Source: Porphyromonas loveana
GTDB taxonomy: Bacteria; Bacteroidota; Bacteroidia; Bacteroidales; Porphyromonadaceae
Direction of reading: 5' to 3'
DNA length: 64,000 nucleotides
Assembly: GCF_003096695.1 (NCBI RefSeq)
Contig: NZ_QEKY01000002.1
Span: 62,001-126,000, forward strand
Shown here: positions 44,801 to 54,305 of the stretch, in pieces
Layout: each line of letters starts with the position of its first letter
Position numbering within the stretch: the first letter of the stretch is position 1
Position numbers and translations under genes: made by a program
The notes under the pieces: generated by a model
The model's input: only the letters and a program-made list of their open reading frames with translations
What the model was told of the DNA's origin: nothing
The model's database searches: none

Positions 44801-46330
44801 TTACTTCAGCTTGAGCATACGCAAAACTCTGCCGGAAAAGTCTCGCATCCCTCTGTCAAATAGAACGAGTATGACGTAAGCGAGCAGGCCATACCCGACC
44901 AAATGTTTCAATACACCGAGAAGCCAACCAAATACATTTACGTCTTCTATAGGGCCTAATGCCGTGCGTACTAGCCACACACTACCAAAAAGCACAGCCA
45001 TATACCCGATATACTTGAGGAAGTAGGGCCATACGGGCAATTGCAAACCCTCCCGATGTAGGAAATATGGTTTCCATGTAACTACGATGAGCAAGAGGCT
45101 GATGAGCACTCCGATCAGAATACCCGTCAGTCCCCAATAATAACCCAGCAAAACTGACAAGCCCAGATTCAGGCAAGCTTCTGTGATGGGAGCCCAAATA
45201 TCCTTGAACAAGCCATATGCCGAGGTAAATCCGGCTGAAACGCGAGTCGTATTGACAAAGGTGATGGCTACGACCAGTGCAAAGGGAATGGGAGCCAGTA
45301 GGAACTCCTTCCCTACCCACATTGTGACAAAGGCATCTCCGCCAACCCACAAGCAATAACAAACGATACCTGCAACCAACATCCTACAGGCAAAATACTC
45401 ATTGAACACTCGCTGTATGGCTTCTCGCTTACCTTCTGCTATGAGATTGCCCACGCCCGGGACAATGCCGCTGAAGACAGATTCCAAAAGGGAGACGATA
45501 CCCGAAGAAATGAGTATATAATTGCCATAGATAGCTACCAGCGTCAGATCGGTGTATGCATATATGACCAAAGGAGAAGTCTGGAAAAGAATATAGGCCG
45601 ACACCTGATGGAAGAAAAGCTGCTTGGTCTTAGTGATAATAACCGAATGCGCTTTGTGAACAGCCTTGCCCAGACGGAACGAAGTCTTGAGCCATGGGTA
45701 AGTACGTCTCACAACATAATCGAGCCCCCATGCGATGAATATCGAAAACACAAACTCCAGTACCAACCACCCCTGATAGCCCCATGCCGAATAGCGTATT
45801 AACAAAATTTGAGCAATGAGCTTGACGAAAGTCAGCGTCTTAGTAACCAATACAACCTTGTACTGCTTCTGGTCTGCCGTTAGGATGATCTGCTTATAAT
45901 TGACAAAGTAGCCCAGCAGCGAGGAGAATAGCAGCACACTGAATGTGGAATATGCATACCAAAGGGGCAATTCGCTCTTGGCAAATATCCAAGGGAAAAG
46001 AGCCATCATGATCATCCCACCGACAGAAACCACAATGGCTATATTCTTATACAGCCATCCTTGTACGGATACAATCTCTATGATGCTCTTCCTATCATCG
46101 TCGAAGAGAGGTCTATATAAGGCGAATGATACAGCCACGCCAATCCCCAATTCGGTCAGATTGAGTAGTCCCAAAAGATTGGATACGGTCGTATTCAAAC
46201 CCAGGACTTCACTGCCTAAACAGTCGATAAAGACCTTGCGAGAAATAAATGTCGCCGCCAGTATCAACACATAATACAAGAGCGACACCTTAGAGTTGAG
46301 CAGACTATTCTGAGTACGTGTCTTTGTCAT
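44801..46330 (-). CDS. Polysaccharide flippase (MATE/Wzx-type exporter)
   Basis: 509 residues from ATG 46330. A GTG at 46363 overlaps the upstream ABC gene stop by four bases and is a real alternative. About 12-14 hydrophobic helices are visible, starting VSLLYYVLILAATFISRKVFID, with GLNTTVSNLLGLLNLTELGIGVAVSFALY, the conserved opening of polysaccharide transport proteins. Such proteins flip lipid-linked sugar units across the inner membrane for O-antigen, capsule or teichoic-type glycans. It is downstream of the MsbA-type exporter on the same strand, 29 bases from its stop, suggesting joint expression for surface glycolipids. The carried glycan is unknown. Confidence 0.85.
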   Translation of the reverse strand: MTKTRTQNSLLNSKVSLLYYVLILAATFISRKVFIDCLGSEVLGLNTTVSNLLGLLNLTELGIGVAVSFALYRPLFDDDRKSIIEIVSVQGWLYKNIAIVVSVGGMIMMALFPWIFAKSELPLWYAYSTFSVLLFSSLLGYFVNYKQIILTADQKQYKVVLVTKTLTFVKLIAQILLIRYSAWGYQGWLVLEFVFSIFIAWGLDYVVRRTYPWLKTSFRLGKAVHKAHSVIITKTKQLFFHQVSAYILFQTSPLVIYAYTDLTLVAIYGNYILISSGIVSLLESVFSGIVPGVGNLIAEGKREAIQRVFNEYFACRMLVAGIVCYCLWVGGDAFVTMWVGKEFLLAPIPFALVVAITFVNTTRVSAGFTSAYGLFKDIWAPITEACLNLGLSVLLGYYWGLTGILIGVLISLLLIVVTWKPYFLHREGLQLPVWPYFLKYIGYMAVLFGSVWLVRTALGPIEDVNVFGWLLGVLKHLVGYGLLAYVILVLFDRGMRDFSGRVLRMLKLK

Positions 46331-46359
46331 ATAAAAGTCTAATAAGCTGAACGTGAGAT

Positions 46360-48210
46360 TCACTCCCCACTCATGTCGCAGAGCTTGGTGTAGTATCCGT
46401 CCAAGGCGTACAACTCATCGTGCTTACCTTGTTCCACGATACGACCCTCGTGAAGCACACAGATGAGATCAGCATTGCGTATGGTGGTCAATCGGTGAGC
46501 AATGACGATAGCAGTACGATTGGCCATCAATTTCTCGATGGCGTTCTGTACCAAGCGTTCGCTCTCTGTGTCGAGGGCAGAGGTAGCCTCGTCCAAAATC
46601 AGAATCGGCGGATTCTTTAGGAGGGCGCGTGCTATACTGATACGTTGGCGTTGACCTCCGGATAGTTTGCCACCACGATCGCCTATATTGGATTCGTAAC
46701 CCTCCGGCATCTGCATAATGAAGTCGTGTGCATTGGCCATACGTGCCACCCGCTCCACCTCCTCGGCCGTGGCATTCTCCTTGCCGAAGGCGATATTGTT
46801 GAAGACCGTATCATTGAAAAGGATGGCCTCCTGATTGACGTTGCCGATCAACTCTCGCAGCTCCCGCACTTTGTGCTCCCGCACATCCGTGCCATCGACC
46901 ATAATCCGCCCCTCCTGTATATCATAGAAGCGCGGCAACAGATCCACTATCGTACTCTTACCCGAACCGCTTTGGCCCACGAGAGCCACTGTTTTTCCCT
47001 TGGGGATAGTCAGACATACGTCCCTCAGCACCCAATCTTCTCCATAGCGGAACCATACGTGGTCGTATGTGATTGCCTCATTGAAGACTACGGGAACAGG
47101 CTGTTCCGGATCATTGATGTCATTTTCAGCCATCAGGATCTTGTCCACACGCGACATAGAAGCCAATCCCTTTTCGATGGCATACGAAGCCTTGCTCAGT
47201 TCCTTGACGGGGTTGATCAGGCTATAGAAAATAACCAGATAATATATGAAGGTAGAAGCGTCGATTTCGCTCGTATTGTTCAAGATCAGCGTACCGCCAT
47301 ACCAAAGAACAATGGCGATGGTGGCCGTGCCGAGAAACTCACTCATCGGATGCGCCAACTGCTGCCGACGGAAGACCTTCATAGTCGTGCGACGGAACTG
47401 TTCGTTAGACCTGTGAAATCGATCCTGTATCTTTTTCTCGGCATTGAACGCCTTGATGATGCGCAAGCCGCCAAGAGTCTCCTCTATCTGGCTCATTAGA
47501 CCGCCCCATTGGTTCTGCCCTTCGAGGCTCTTGCGCTTGAGCGTCTTGCCCACCTTGCCCATCAGCCCGCCCGCGATAGGCAGTAGAATGAAGACAAAGA
47601 GGGTGAGCTGCCAACTGATGGCGATCATTCCTATTAAATAGATGGCGATGAGAATGGGGTTTTTCAGCAGCATATCCAGCGAACTGATAACCGAGGTCTC
47701 AATTTCATTGACGTCGCCCGATATCCGTGCCATGATGTCACCCTTGCGCTCCTCGCTGAAGAAAGAGAGCGGCAGGTCCAGGATTTTGTCGTTGATCTGA
47801 TTGCGTATGTCGCGTACCACACCGGTGCGCAGTGGTATCATGCTGTAGAAACCGAGATACATGGAAGCAACTTTGAGGAAAGTCATCACCACTAAGTAAA
47901 TGCCCAGCATGACAAGCGTGAAGGACGCTCCACGTACTTCGATAAGCTGACCCACGTACCAGCTGAAATTATTGCTCAACGCTGCACCTGCAGCTTTCCA
48001 TCCGGCCATGCTCCCCCAGTCGATATTGTCCATGGGGATGTAGGTAGTCACCTGCCGATCTATCTCGAATAGTATGCGCAGGATGGGCATGATCAGGGAG
48101 AAAGAGAGCAGGTTGAGGAATGCGCTCAGGGTATTGGCCACCACACTCCACACTACATACTTCTTATAAGGTGGTACAAAGCGCCTTATGGCACTAAAAA
48201 AATGCTTCAT
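46360..48210 (-). CDS. ABC exporter, MsbA-like (fused permease-ATPase)
   Basis: 616 residues. Six membrane helices fill residues about 15-330 (VVWSVVANTLSAFLNLLSF, LVMLGIYLVVMTFLKVASMYLGF, ILIAIYLIGMIAISWQLTLF). The nucleotide-binding domain has Walker A GQSGSGKSTIVDL near residue 410, the ABC signature LSGGQRQRISIARAL, and Walker B ILILDEATSALD with the H-loop IAHRLTTI. This is the half-transporter type that works as a homodimer, such as MsbA, which flips lipid A-core across the inner membrane. Substrate is inferred from family only. It is upstream of, and nearly overlaps, a flippase gene. A near-consensus TACCTTTC lies upstream, one base off TAnnTTTG. Confidence 0.87.
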   Translation of the reverse strand: MKHFFSAIRRFVPPYKKYVVWSVVANTLSAFLNLLSFSLIMPILRILFEIDRQVTTYIPMDNIDWGSMAGWKAAGAALSNNFSWYVGQLIEVRGASFTLVMLGIYLVVMTFLKVASMYLGFYSMIPLRTGVVRDIRNQINDKILDLPLSFFSEERKGDIMARISGDVNEIETSVISSLDMLLKNPILIAIYLIGMIAISWQLTLFVFILLPIAGGLMGKVGKTLKRKSLEGQNQWGGLMSQIEETLGGLRIIKAFNAEKKIQDRFHRSNEQFRRTTMKVFRRQQLAHPMSEFLGTATIAIVLWYGGTLILNNTSEIDASTFIYYLVIFYSLINPVKELSKASYAIEKGLASMSRVDKILMAENDINDPEQPVPVVFNEAITYDHVWFRYGEDWVLRDVCLTIPKGKTVALVGQSGSGKSTIVDLLPRFYDIQEGRIMVDGTDVREHKVRELRELIGNVNQEAILFNDTVFNNIAFGKENATAEEVERVARMANAHDFIMQMPEGYESNIGDRGGKLSGGQRQRISIARALLKNPPILILDEATSALDTESERLVQNAIEKLMANRTAIVIAHRLTTIRNADLICVLHEGRIVEQGKHDELYALDGYYTKLCDMSGE

Positions 48211-48317
48211 GAATCAGTCTTGTTTCGCAAAAACGTCCGAAAGGTAGTTTATTTTGCCGATTGAAGCCTCGACGAACATTGCAACCAGGGTAACCGCATT
48301 AAAATTGGGATTACTTT

Positions 48318-48610
48318 CTAACGAAAAGGGGACTGCAGAGGAACAACATCACAAAGGACAAAAGTGTCCTTTATAAAGGATAGATTTGTCCTCGACTGAG
48401 GACAGAACTGTCCTTACCTAAGGACAAAACTGCTTTTCTATATAATCGGCCACCCATATCGCCATCTCACCATTCGTCCGACAGATAAGAGCAATCGAGA
48501 ATTTGGCACTTCTCCACTCCAAGACAACTGCATCACAATGTCCTAAATCCGTTCGATGGCATCTACAGAGGGGATTTCGTCAAGATAATCCCTATTTTGA
48601 GGCGGTTGCC
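48318..48610 (+). repeat. 293-bp repeat element A, copy 1 (inverted pair arm; includes 22-bp units)
   Basis: This 293-base stretch is repeated in inverted orientation at 55169-55461 with only about four mismatches that I count. It holds three 22-base palindromic units (48366-48431) with GTCCTTTATAAAGGAT, GTCCTCGACTGAGGAC and GTCCTTACCTAAGGAC, then a tail with CATATCGCCATCTCACC, CAAGACAACTGCATCAC and TCAAGATAATCCC. It fills most of the 501-base gap 48211-48711. Confidence 0.9.
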
Positions 48611-48654
48611 TTGGTGCACATGTATTTACTTGGTGTCTTTATGCTTTTCTGTCT

Positions 48655-48662
48655 TATCTTTG
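48655..48662 (+). promoter_or_regulatory. -7 element of nrnA
   Basis: TATCTTTG, perfect match, 49 bases before ATG 48712 and just outside the repeat element. Confidence 0.6.
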
Positions 48663-48711
48663 TACGATTCTACGCGCCGTTTTAAGGCAAAGGAATAATT
48701 AGAAGAAGACT

Positions 48712-49746
48712 ATGACAGCAGTAAAGATCGACTCCTCTCAGGCTACAGCCCTGCGAAGGATGATCGACCAAGCCGAAAGCATCGCTCTTGTCTCCCACAC
48801 AGCTCCTGATGGAGATTCGGTGGGGAGCAGTATTGGCTTTGCAGAGATATTGAAAGGAATGGGTAAGAGCCGGATCAGCGTAATCGTGCCGGATAGTATC
48901 CCTCAATATCTATACTGTATAGCCGAGGCTGATCAAGTAATCATCCACGAAAACTATCCCGAAAAAGCTGAAACAGCCTTGTATGAAGCTGATCTCATTT
49001 TCTGTATGGACTTCAATGCTCCGCATCGTGTGGCAGGATTGAGATCTGCACTGGAGAATGCGTCAGCCCCTAAAGTGTTAGTGGATCATCACCTCTATCC
49101 GGCAGACATCTTTGCGCTCTGCTTTAGTTACCCCCCGTTGTCTTCTACCTCCGAATTGGTTCTGCGACTGACCAAAGCCATGGATATGGCAGACAGCCTA
49201 TCCCAAGAAGCAGCTACGGCTCTCCTGACAGGCATCCTGACCGATACAGGCGTATTCTCCTACAATTCTTCCGATCCTGAGCTCTACATAATAGTGGCCG
49301 ACCTCATGAGAGCGGGTGCCGACAAGGACAAAATCATCCAAAACACCTTCCAAGAGAACTCGGAAGGCAAGATGAGGATGCAGGGTTACGTTCTATATGA
49401 GAAGATGACCCTATTGCCGGAGCAAGGGACTGCATACTTCACACTCTCTGCCGAAGAGCTGAAGCGATTTGACAGCCGCACGGGTGACACCGATGGGCTG
49501 GCCAATATGCCCCTCGACATTGCGGGTATCGAAGCTGTGTGTTTCCTGCGAGAGGATAAGGAGCAGATCAAGCTCTCCTTCCGCTCTACAGGAGACTATC
49601 CCGTCAATGTGCTTGCCGAGAACTTCGGTGGTGGCGGGCACAAGAATGCTGCCGGAGGAGAATTCCGTGGCAGTTTGCAAGAAGCAACAGATAAGCTGCT
49701 GCAACTCTGGCGGGACTTCAACCCCAAGAATTACAGAAAGAACTAA
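48712..49746 (+). CDS. nrnA: DHH/DHHA1 phosphoesterase, NrnA-type
   Basis: 344 residues. The DHH domain metal motifs are VSHTAPDGDSVGSSIGF (D-x-D near residue 30), FCMDFNAPHRV and VLVDHHLYP with the DHH triplet near residue 127. ATALLTGILTDTGVF gives a further metal Asp. The DHHA1 domain ends with NFGGGGHKNAAGGEF, the GGGH substrate loop. NrnA-type enzymes degrade two- to five-base RNA and dephosphorylate pAp or cyclic-dinucleotide products in the cytoplasm. The protein has no membrane segment, which separates it from GdpP. A lipoprotein gene follows 30 bases later, then glmM and rlmD, probably one operon from the promoter at 48655-48662. Confidence 0.9.
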   Translation: MTAVKIDSSQATALRRMIDQAESIALVSHTAPDGDSVGSSIGFAEILKGMGKSRISVIVPDSIPQYLYCIAEADQVIIHENYPEKAETALYEADLIFCMDFNAPHRVAGLRSALENASAPKVLVDHHLYPADIFALCFSYPPLSSTSELVLRLTKAMDMADSLSQEAATALLTGILTDTGVFSYNSSDPELYIIVADLMRAGADKDKIIQNTFQENSEGKMRMQGYVLYEKMTLLPEQGTAYFTLSAEELKRFDSRTGDTDGLANMPLDIAGIEAVCFLREDKEQIKLSFRSTGDYPVNVLAENFGGGGHKNAAGGEFRGSLQEATDKLLQLWRDFNPKNYRKN

Positions 49747-49776
49747 ACCAAAGACAAAAACAACATCAATAGAAAG

Positions 49777-50391
49777 ATGAAAAAGATAATAACAACGACA
49801 CTGCTGCCTGTATTGACCATTGCAATGGCGATCTTGGCATTTGGCAGCTGCAAGAAGAGTGATATCAAGTCGCTCAAGGAAATGAAGCAGGACGAGCGCA
49901 AAGCTATTGAGTCTTTCATCAGCCGCATGGGCTTCACCATCAAAGACGGTGCTGAAGGGCAGACGGAGTTCGACCCCAATGTCATGTATCACTTCGACAA
50001 CGACTTATACATGCAGGTGCTGGACAAGGGCAAGGAGGCTCCGGAGCTGAATAAGACGAAGATCAACGTCCGAATGGAAGGCTTCTACTTCAATCGCGAA
50101 CGTGACTCGATTGTCGTCTTCAATAGTCTTACTTCGGGAGGTTTCCAAGAGAGCGTATTCCGCTATATCCATACCTATAACGATGGAGACATCAACTTCG
50201 AGCTGATCCCCTGCACCACAGGAGCCAATCTTGATGCCTACGTTTGTCAAGGTATCGCTTTCCCCATGACGATGCTTGGCAATGGAGCACGTGTGCGACT
50301 GATCGTACCTTTCAGACTAGGTCCGGATAATCTTTATTCACAGGGAATGACCGGCTACTATAAAGAGGTGGAATACATCTTCCGTAAGTAA
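49777..50391 (+). CDS. DUF4827-like lipoprotein
   Basis: 204 residues. Signal peptide with lipobox: IAMAILAFGSCKKSD, acylated Cys25. The mature part begins SDIKSLKEMKQDERKAIESFISRMGFTI, then beta-strand-like segments such as MQVLDKGKEAPELNKTKINV and IAFPMTMLGNGARVRLIVPF, and ends GYYKEVEYIFRK. The overall pattern resembles FKBP-like lipoproteins of Bacteroidetes annotated DUF4827 (from memory). Prolyl isomerase activity is not certain. It sits between nrnA (30 bases upstream) and glmM (77 bases downstream) on the same strand. Confidence 0.72.
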   Translation: MKKIITTTLLPVLTIAMAILAFGSCKKSDIKSLKEMKQDERKAIESFISRMGFTIKDGAEGQTEFDPNVMYHFDNDLYMQVLDKGKEAPELNKTKINVRMEGFYFNRERDSIVVFNSLTSGGFQESVFRYIHTYNDGDINFELIPCTTGANLDAYVCQGIAFPMTMLGNGARVRLIVPFRLGPDNLYSQGMTGYYKEVEYIFRK

Positions 50392-50468
50392 ATAAAAAAG
50401 TGGGGGCTCATCCTCCACGTTTTTACACGCTTCTTTGTCTCATACAGATCACATATATCACAATTATC

Positions 50469-51857
50469 ATGACTCTTATCAAATCCATATCCGGAATACG
50501 TGGCACCATCGGAGGAAAAGCCGATGAGGGGCTCAATCCAATCAGTATAGCACAGTTTACAGCTGCCTATGCGCATTTCATCAAACAATTGACCCACACC
50601 GAACGCCCCCGCATAGTCGTAGGACGCGATGCACGCCCTTCAGGGCCCATGGTCAAGAATATCGTATTAGGAGCACTTATGGGCATGGGATGCGATGTGA
50701 TCGATATTGACTTAGCTACAACCCCCACAACCGAAATGGCGGTAACGGGATTAAATGCTGACGGAGGTATCATTATTACCGCCAGTCACAACCCAGTACA
50801 ATGGAATGCACTCAAACTCTTGGGCCCTGCCGGAGAATTTCTCAACGATGCCGAAGGCAAGGAGATACTGCGCATAGCGGAAGCCGGAGAGGCAGAATTC
50901 GCTCCTGTAGAAAAGATGGGAAGCATCATTGACAGCCAAGACTATACTCCGGAGCACATCCGCTCGGTACTGGCTCTGCCTGCTGTGGATGCAGCAGCTA
51001 TTCGTTCTGCAGGTTTCCGCGTGGCCATCGACTGCGTCAATTCTGTTGGAGGATTGGCCATACCGGCTTTGCTCGAAGCTTTGGGGGTGGAGACTGTCTT
51101 CTCGCTCTATTGTAAGCCGGACGGACAGTTCCCCCACAATCCGGAGCCACTCCCGCAGAACCTAACCGAGATCCTCAAGGTCGTAAAAGAGAATAAAGCC
51201 GATGTGGGCTTTGTCGTGGATCCGGACGTAGACCGCTTGGCTATCATCGATGAGAAAGGTGAGTTCTTCGGCGAGGAATATACATTGGTGGCAGTAGCTG
51301 ACTATCTGCTGGAGCTGAACGGCGGCGGCAATACGGTGTCCAACCTCAGCTCTACACGTGCACTTCGTGACGTGACGACGAAGCGCAGTGGCCGATACGA
51401 GGCTGCTGCTGTAGGAGAAGTGAATGTCGTGGCCAAGATGAAGGAAATCGGAGCACTTATCGGTGGTGAAGGTAACGGTGGTGTTATTTACCCCGAACTC
51501 CATTACGGCAGAGATGCGCTTGTTGGTATCGCACTCTTCCTCACACTGATGGCTCACCGCAAGTCGGCAGTGAGTCGTCTGCGTGCCGAATATCCGGCTT
51601 ACTATATGAGTAAGCAACGAGTGGACACTCCTGCGGGAACAAATACAGAAGCCCTCCTAAAGACGATGCATGACCGCTATAAAGACGAGCAAGTGACTAC
51701 CGTGGACGGTGTGAAGATAGACTTCTCTGATAGCTGGGTGCATATGCGCCGAAGCAATACGGAACCTATCATCCGTATCTATACTGAGGCTGCCACTGAA
51801 GAGCAGGCACAAGCATTGGCCGATCGCTTCCGCATTGAGATCGAAAAGGAATTATAA
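50469..51857 (+). CDS. glmM: Phosphoglucosamine mutase
   Basis: 462 residues from ATG 50469; an upstream in-frame start would add 23 residues of poor sequence. Alpha-D-phosphohexomutase motifs: SISGIRGTIGG at the N-terminus, the phosphoserine loop IITASHNPVQWNALKLLG with the active Ser near residue 103, the magnesium site VVDPDVDRLAIID near residue 250, GGEGNGGVIYPELHYGRDAL for sugar binding, and MRRSNTEPIIRIYTEA at the C-terminus for phosphate. The GlmM/PGM group turns glucosamine-6-phosphate into glucosamine-1-phosphate for UDP-GlcNAc; phosphomannomutase activity cannot be excluded. It works after glmS. rlmD follows 22 bases on. Confidence 0.9.
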   Translation: MTLIKSISGIRGTIGGKADEGLNPISIAQFTAAYAHFIKQLTHTERPRIVVGRDARPSGPMVKNIVLGALMGMGCDVIDIDLATTPTTEMAVTGLNADGGIIITASHNPVQWNALKLLGPAGEFLNDAEGKEILRIAEAGEAEFAPVEKMGSIIDSQDYTPEHIRSVLALPAVDAAAIRSAGFRVAIDCVNSVGGLAIPALLEALGVETVFSLYCKPDGQFPHNPEPLPQNLTEILKVVKENKADVGFVVDPDVDRLAIIDEKGEFFGEEYTLVAVADYLLELNGGGNTVSNLSSTRALRDVTTKRSGRYEAAAVGEVNVVAKMKEIGALIGGEGNGGVIYPELHYGRDALVGIALFLTLMAHRKSAVSRLRAEYPAYYMSKQRVDTPAGTNTEALLKTMHDRYKDEQVTTVDGVKIDFSDSWVHMRRSNTEPIIRIYTEAATEEQAQALADRFRIEIEKEL

Positions 51858-51879
51858 ATAAGACTAACAACGTCATTCA

Positions 51880-53310
51880 TTGGCAAGAAAGAAGAAAGAA
51901 CTCCCCCTGCTCAGCGGTGTGGAGATAACTGATCTGGCGGCAGAGGGCAATGCTCTCTGCCGCATTGATGATATGGTCATGTTCGTGCCTTTCGGGGCAC
52001 CGGGTGATTGCTGCACCGTGCAGGTGGTCAAGAAGAAACGCAACTTCATGCAGGGGCGTATCGTCTCCATAGATCGTCCCTCACCGATGCGTCGCGAACC
52101 GTTCTGTCCGCACTTCACCGTCTGTGGTGGATGCAAGTGGCAGCACATCCCTTATGAGGTACAACTCGAAGCCAAGGAACGGCAGGTGACCGATGCATTG
52201 GTACGATTGGGCAAAGTGGAGGTAGAAGAAATGCTACCCATAGTTGGATCGGAACGAACAGAAAATTACCGCAACAAGCTCGAATTCACCTTCAGTAATA
52301 AGCGTTGGCTCCTACCCGAAGAGGTACAGGCCGTGGACGGTGACTTCTCTCCCAAAGTGCGATACGGGTTGGGGTTCCATATACCGGGCATGTTTGACAA
52401 AGTGCTGGATATTCGCGAATGCCATCTGGGCGATCCTTTGACGGATGAGATACGTCTCTTTGTCCGTGAACACTGTATGCGCGATCCGGAACGTTACCCT
52501 TTCTTTGATTTGCGTAACCAGGAAGGACTGATGCGTACATTGATGATCAGGACGACATCTACAGGCGAAGTGATGGTCGTCGTGGTCTTTTTCCGCGATG
52601 ATGTGGAAGCACGAGAGTCGCTTCTCTCAGCTTTGCGCGAGCGTTTCCCTGCCATCACATCGCTTTTGTATGTGATCAATACGAAGTGCAACGACACGAT
52701 AGGCGACCAAGAGGTATTGTGCTACCATGGCAGAGACTACATAGAGGAAGAAATGGAAGGACTGGGCTTCAAGATTGGTGCCAAGTCATTCTATCAGACC
52801 AATAGTCTGCAAGCCTATCGCCTCTATCAAGTGGCACGCGACTTCGCAGGACTGACTGGCAACGAGCTGGTCTATGACCTCTATACAGGGACGGGCACAA
52901 TAGCCAACTTCGTCGCCCGCCGGGCCCGCCGCGTCATCGGCATCGAGTACGTACCCGAAGCCATTGAGGATGCTCGGGAGAACAGCCGACTCAATGCGAT
53001 AGAGAATACGCTCTTCTATGCCGGCGACATGAAAGATATACTCACACACGACTTCATCGAGTCGCATGGCCGACCGGACGTGATCATTACCGATCCGCCG
53101 CGAGCCGGTATGCACGAAAGCGTAGTGGAAGCAATTCTCTTTGCTGCACCCGAGCGAATTGTCTATGTCAGTTGCAATCCCGCAACACAGGCACGTGATC
53201 TCTCACTACTCACAGCCGAAGGCGCCTATCGGGTGGTAAAGTCCCGTCCTGTGGATATGTTCCCACACACACACCATATTGAGAACGTGGTACTCCTGTG
53301 CCGCTGCTAA
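51880..53310 (+). CDS. rlmD: 23S rRNA (uracil-C5)-methyltransferase, RlmD/RumA type
   Basis: 476 residues. No ATG fits: the frame is stopped by TAA 15 bases before the TTG at 51880, which gives MARKKKELPLLSG; the next Met is inside the domain, so TTG is the likely start. The N-terminal TRAM domain is VEITDLAAEGNALCRI. Fe-S cysteines appear in CPHFTVCGGCKWQH. The SAM domain has VYDLYTGTGTIANFVA, ITDPPRAGMHE and the catalytic Cys in VYVSCNPATQARDL near residue 430. Members methylate U1939 or U747 of 23S rRNA. It is 22 bases after glmM and ends at the convergent terminator. Confidence 0.9.
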   Translation: MARKKKELPLLSGVEITDLAAEGNALCRIDDMVMFVPFGAPGDCCTVQVVKKKRNFMQGRIVSIDRPSPMRREPFCPHFTVCGGCKWQHIPYEVQLEAKERQVTDALVRLGKVEVEEMLPIVGSERTENYRNKLEFTFSNKRWLLPEEVQAVDGDFSPKVRYGLGFHIPGMFDKVLDIRECHLGDPLTDEIRLFVREHCMRDPERYPFFDLRNQEGLMRTLMIRTTSTGEVMVVVVFFRDDVEARESLLSALRERFPAITSLLYVINTKCNDTIGDQEVLCYHGRDYIEEEMEGLGFKIGAKSFYQTNSLQAYRLYQVARDFAGLTGNELVYDLYTGTGTIANFVARRARRVIGIEYVPEAIEDARENSRLNAIENTLFYAGDMKDILTHDFIESHGRPDVIITDPPRAGMHESVVEAILFAAPERIVYVSCNPATQARDLSLLTAEGAYRVVKSRPVDMFPHTHHIENVVLLCRC

Positions 53311-53323
53311 AGCATATGCACAA

Positions 53324-53369
53324 ATAAAAGAAAGGCAACACTCTTCTCTGAATGTCACCTTTCTTTTAT
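53324..53369. terminator. Bidirectional terminator between rlmD and pyrD
   Basis: ATAAAAGAAAGG and CCTTTCTTTTAT form a 12-bp stem with a 22-base loop between two converging genes. Confidence 0.75.
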
Positions 53370-53390
53370 GAGTATACTGCTGTCGTAGGG

Positions 53391-54305
53391 TTAGGTCTGC
53401 AAAGAGCCGATCAGCTCGTTCACATCGTTGATCTTGTGTCTTACGAGATAATCTTCTATGCCCTCGAGGATTTTGATCGGCGCAGAAGGATCTACAAAAT
53501 TGTAACAGCCTACCTGTACCGCCGTAGCTCCGGCGAGCAAAAACTCTATGGCATCGGCTGCCGTGGCTATTCCTCCCATACCAATGATAGGCACTTGGAC
53601 AGCGCGGGCTGTCTGCCACACCATACGCAATGCAATGGGCTTAATGCAAGGCCCCGAAAGCCCTCCGGTGATGGTTGAGAGGATGGGGCGACGCTTCTCT
53701 GCGTCGATAGCCATGCCGAGGAAAGTATTGACCATTGAGATGGCATCAGCTCCCTCAGCCTCTACAGCACGTGCAATCTCGGTAATGTCTGTCACGTTGG
53801 GCGACAGTTTGACGATGAGCGTCTTGTCATAGGCTTGGCGTACGGCTTTGACTACTGAGGCAGCTCCCTCGCAGGTTACGCCATAGGCCATCCCTCCCTG
53901 CTTGACATTGGGGCAGGAAATATTCAGTTCGATAGCATGGATCTTTTCCAATGTATTGATCGCAGCAGCTGTCTCGGCATAGTCTTCGAGAGTAGAGCCA
54001 CTTACATTGACTATCATTTCCGTACCATAATCTCGGATGGTAGGATAGATGTGATCCACAAAGTAGCGAACACCCTTGTTTTGGAGACCGACAGCGTTGA
54101 GCATACCTGCAGGTGTTTCAGCCATACGTGGATAGGGATTGCCCTCACGATGATGAAGAGTTGTACCCTTGACAACGATACCACCCAGACGGTCTATGTC
54201 AATAAAATCACTGTATTCGGTACCATAGCCATAAGTGCCGCTGGCTGTCATGACGGGGTTCTTGATCTTTAGCCCCCGACCTATTTGAACTTCTGTCAAA
54301 ACCAT
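53391..54305 (-). CDS. pyrD: Dihydroorotate dehydrogenase B, catalytic subunit
   Basis: 304 residues. FMN and substrate motifs: [37 protein letters not shown] in parts, [10 protein letters not shown], and [11 protein letters not shown] with the catalytic Cys near residue 130 that marks class 1B enzymes; the end has [25 protein letters not shown]. The class 1B enzyme oxidises dihydroorotate to orotate in pyrimidine synthesis and passes electrons through PyrK to NAD. Its start overlaps the end of pyrK by 10 bases on the same strand, fitting a coupled two-subunit complex. Cytoplasmic. Confidence 0.95.
   Translation of the reverse strand: MVLTEVQIGRGLKIKNPVMTASGTYGYGTEYSDFIDIDRLGGIVVKGTTLHHREGNPYPRMAETPAGMLNAVGLQNKGVRYFVDHIYPTIRDYGTEMIVNVSGSTLEDYAETAAAINTLEKIHAIELNISCPNVKQGGMAYGVTCEGAASVVKAVRQAYDKTLIVKLSPNVTDITEIARAVEAEGADAISMVNTFLGMAIDAEKRRPILSTITGGLSGPCIKPIALRMVWQTARAVQVPIIGMGGIATAADAIEFLLAGATAVQVGCYNFVDPSAPIKILEGIEDYLVRHKINDVNELIGSLQT

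Noticed and set aside
46331-46363. GTG start for the flippase overlapping the ABC gene stop
   Set aside because: The ATG at 46330 gives a normal N-terminus; the GTG version adds 11 residues without family support, though it is not excluded.
48318-48610. Insertion sequence
   Set aside because: The element is under 300 bases with no transposase frame; it is a short non-coding repeat.
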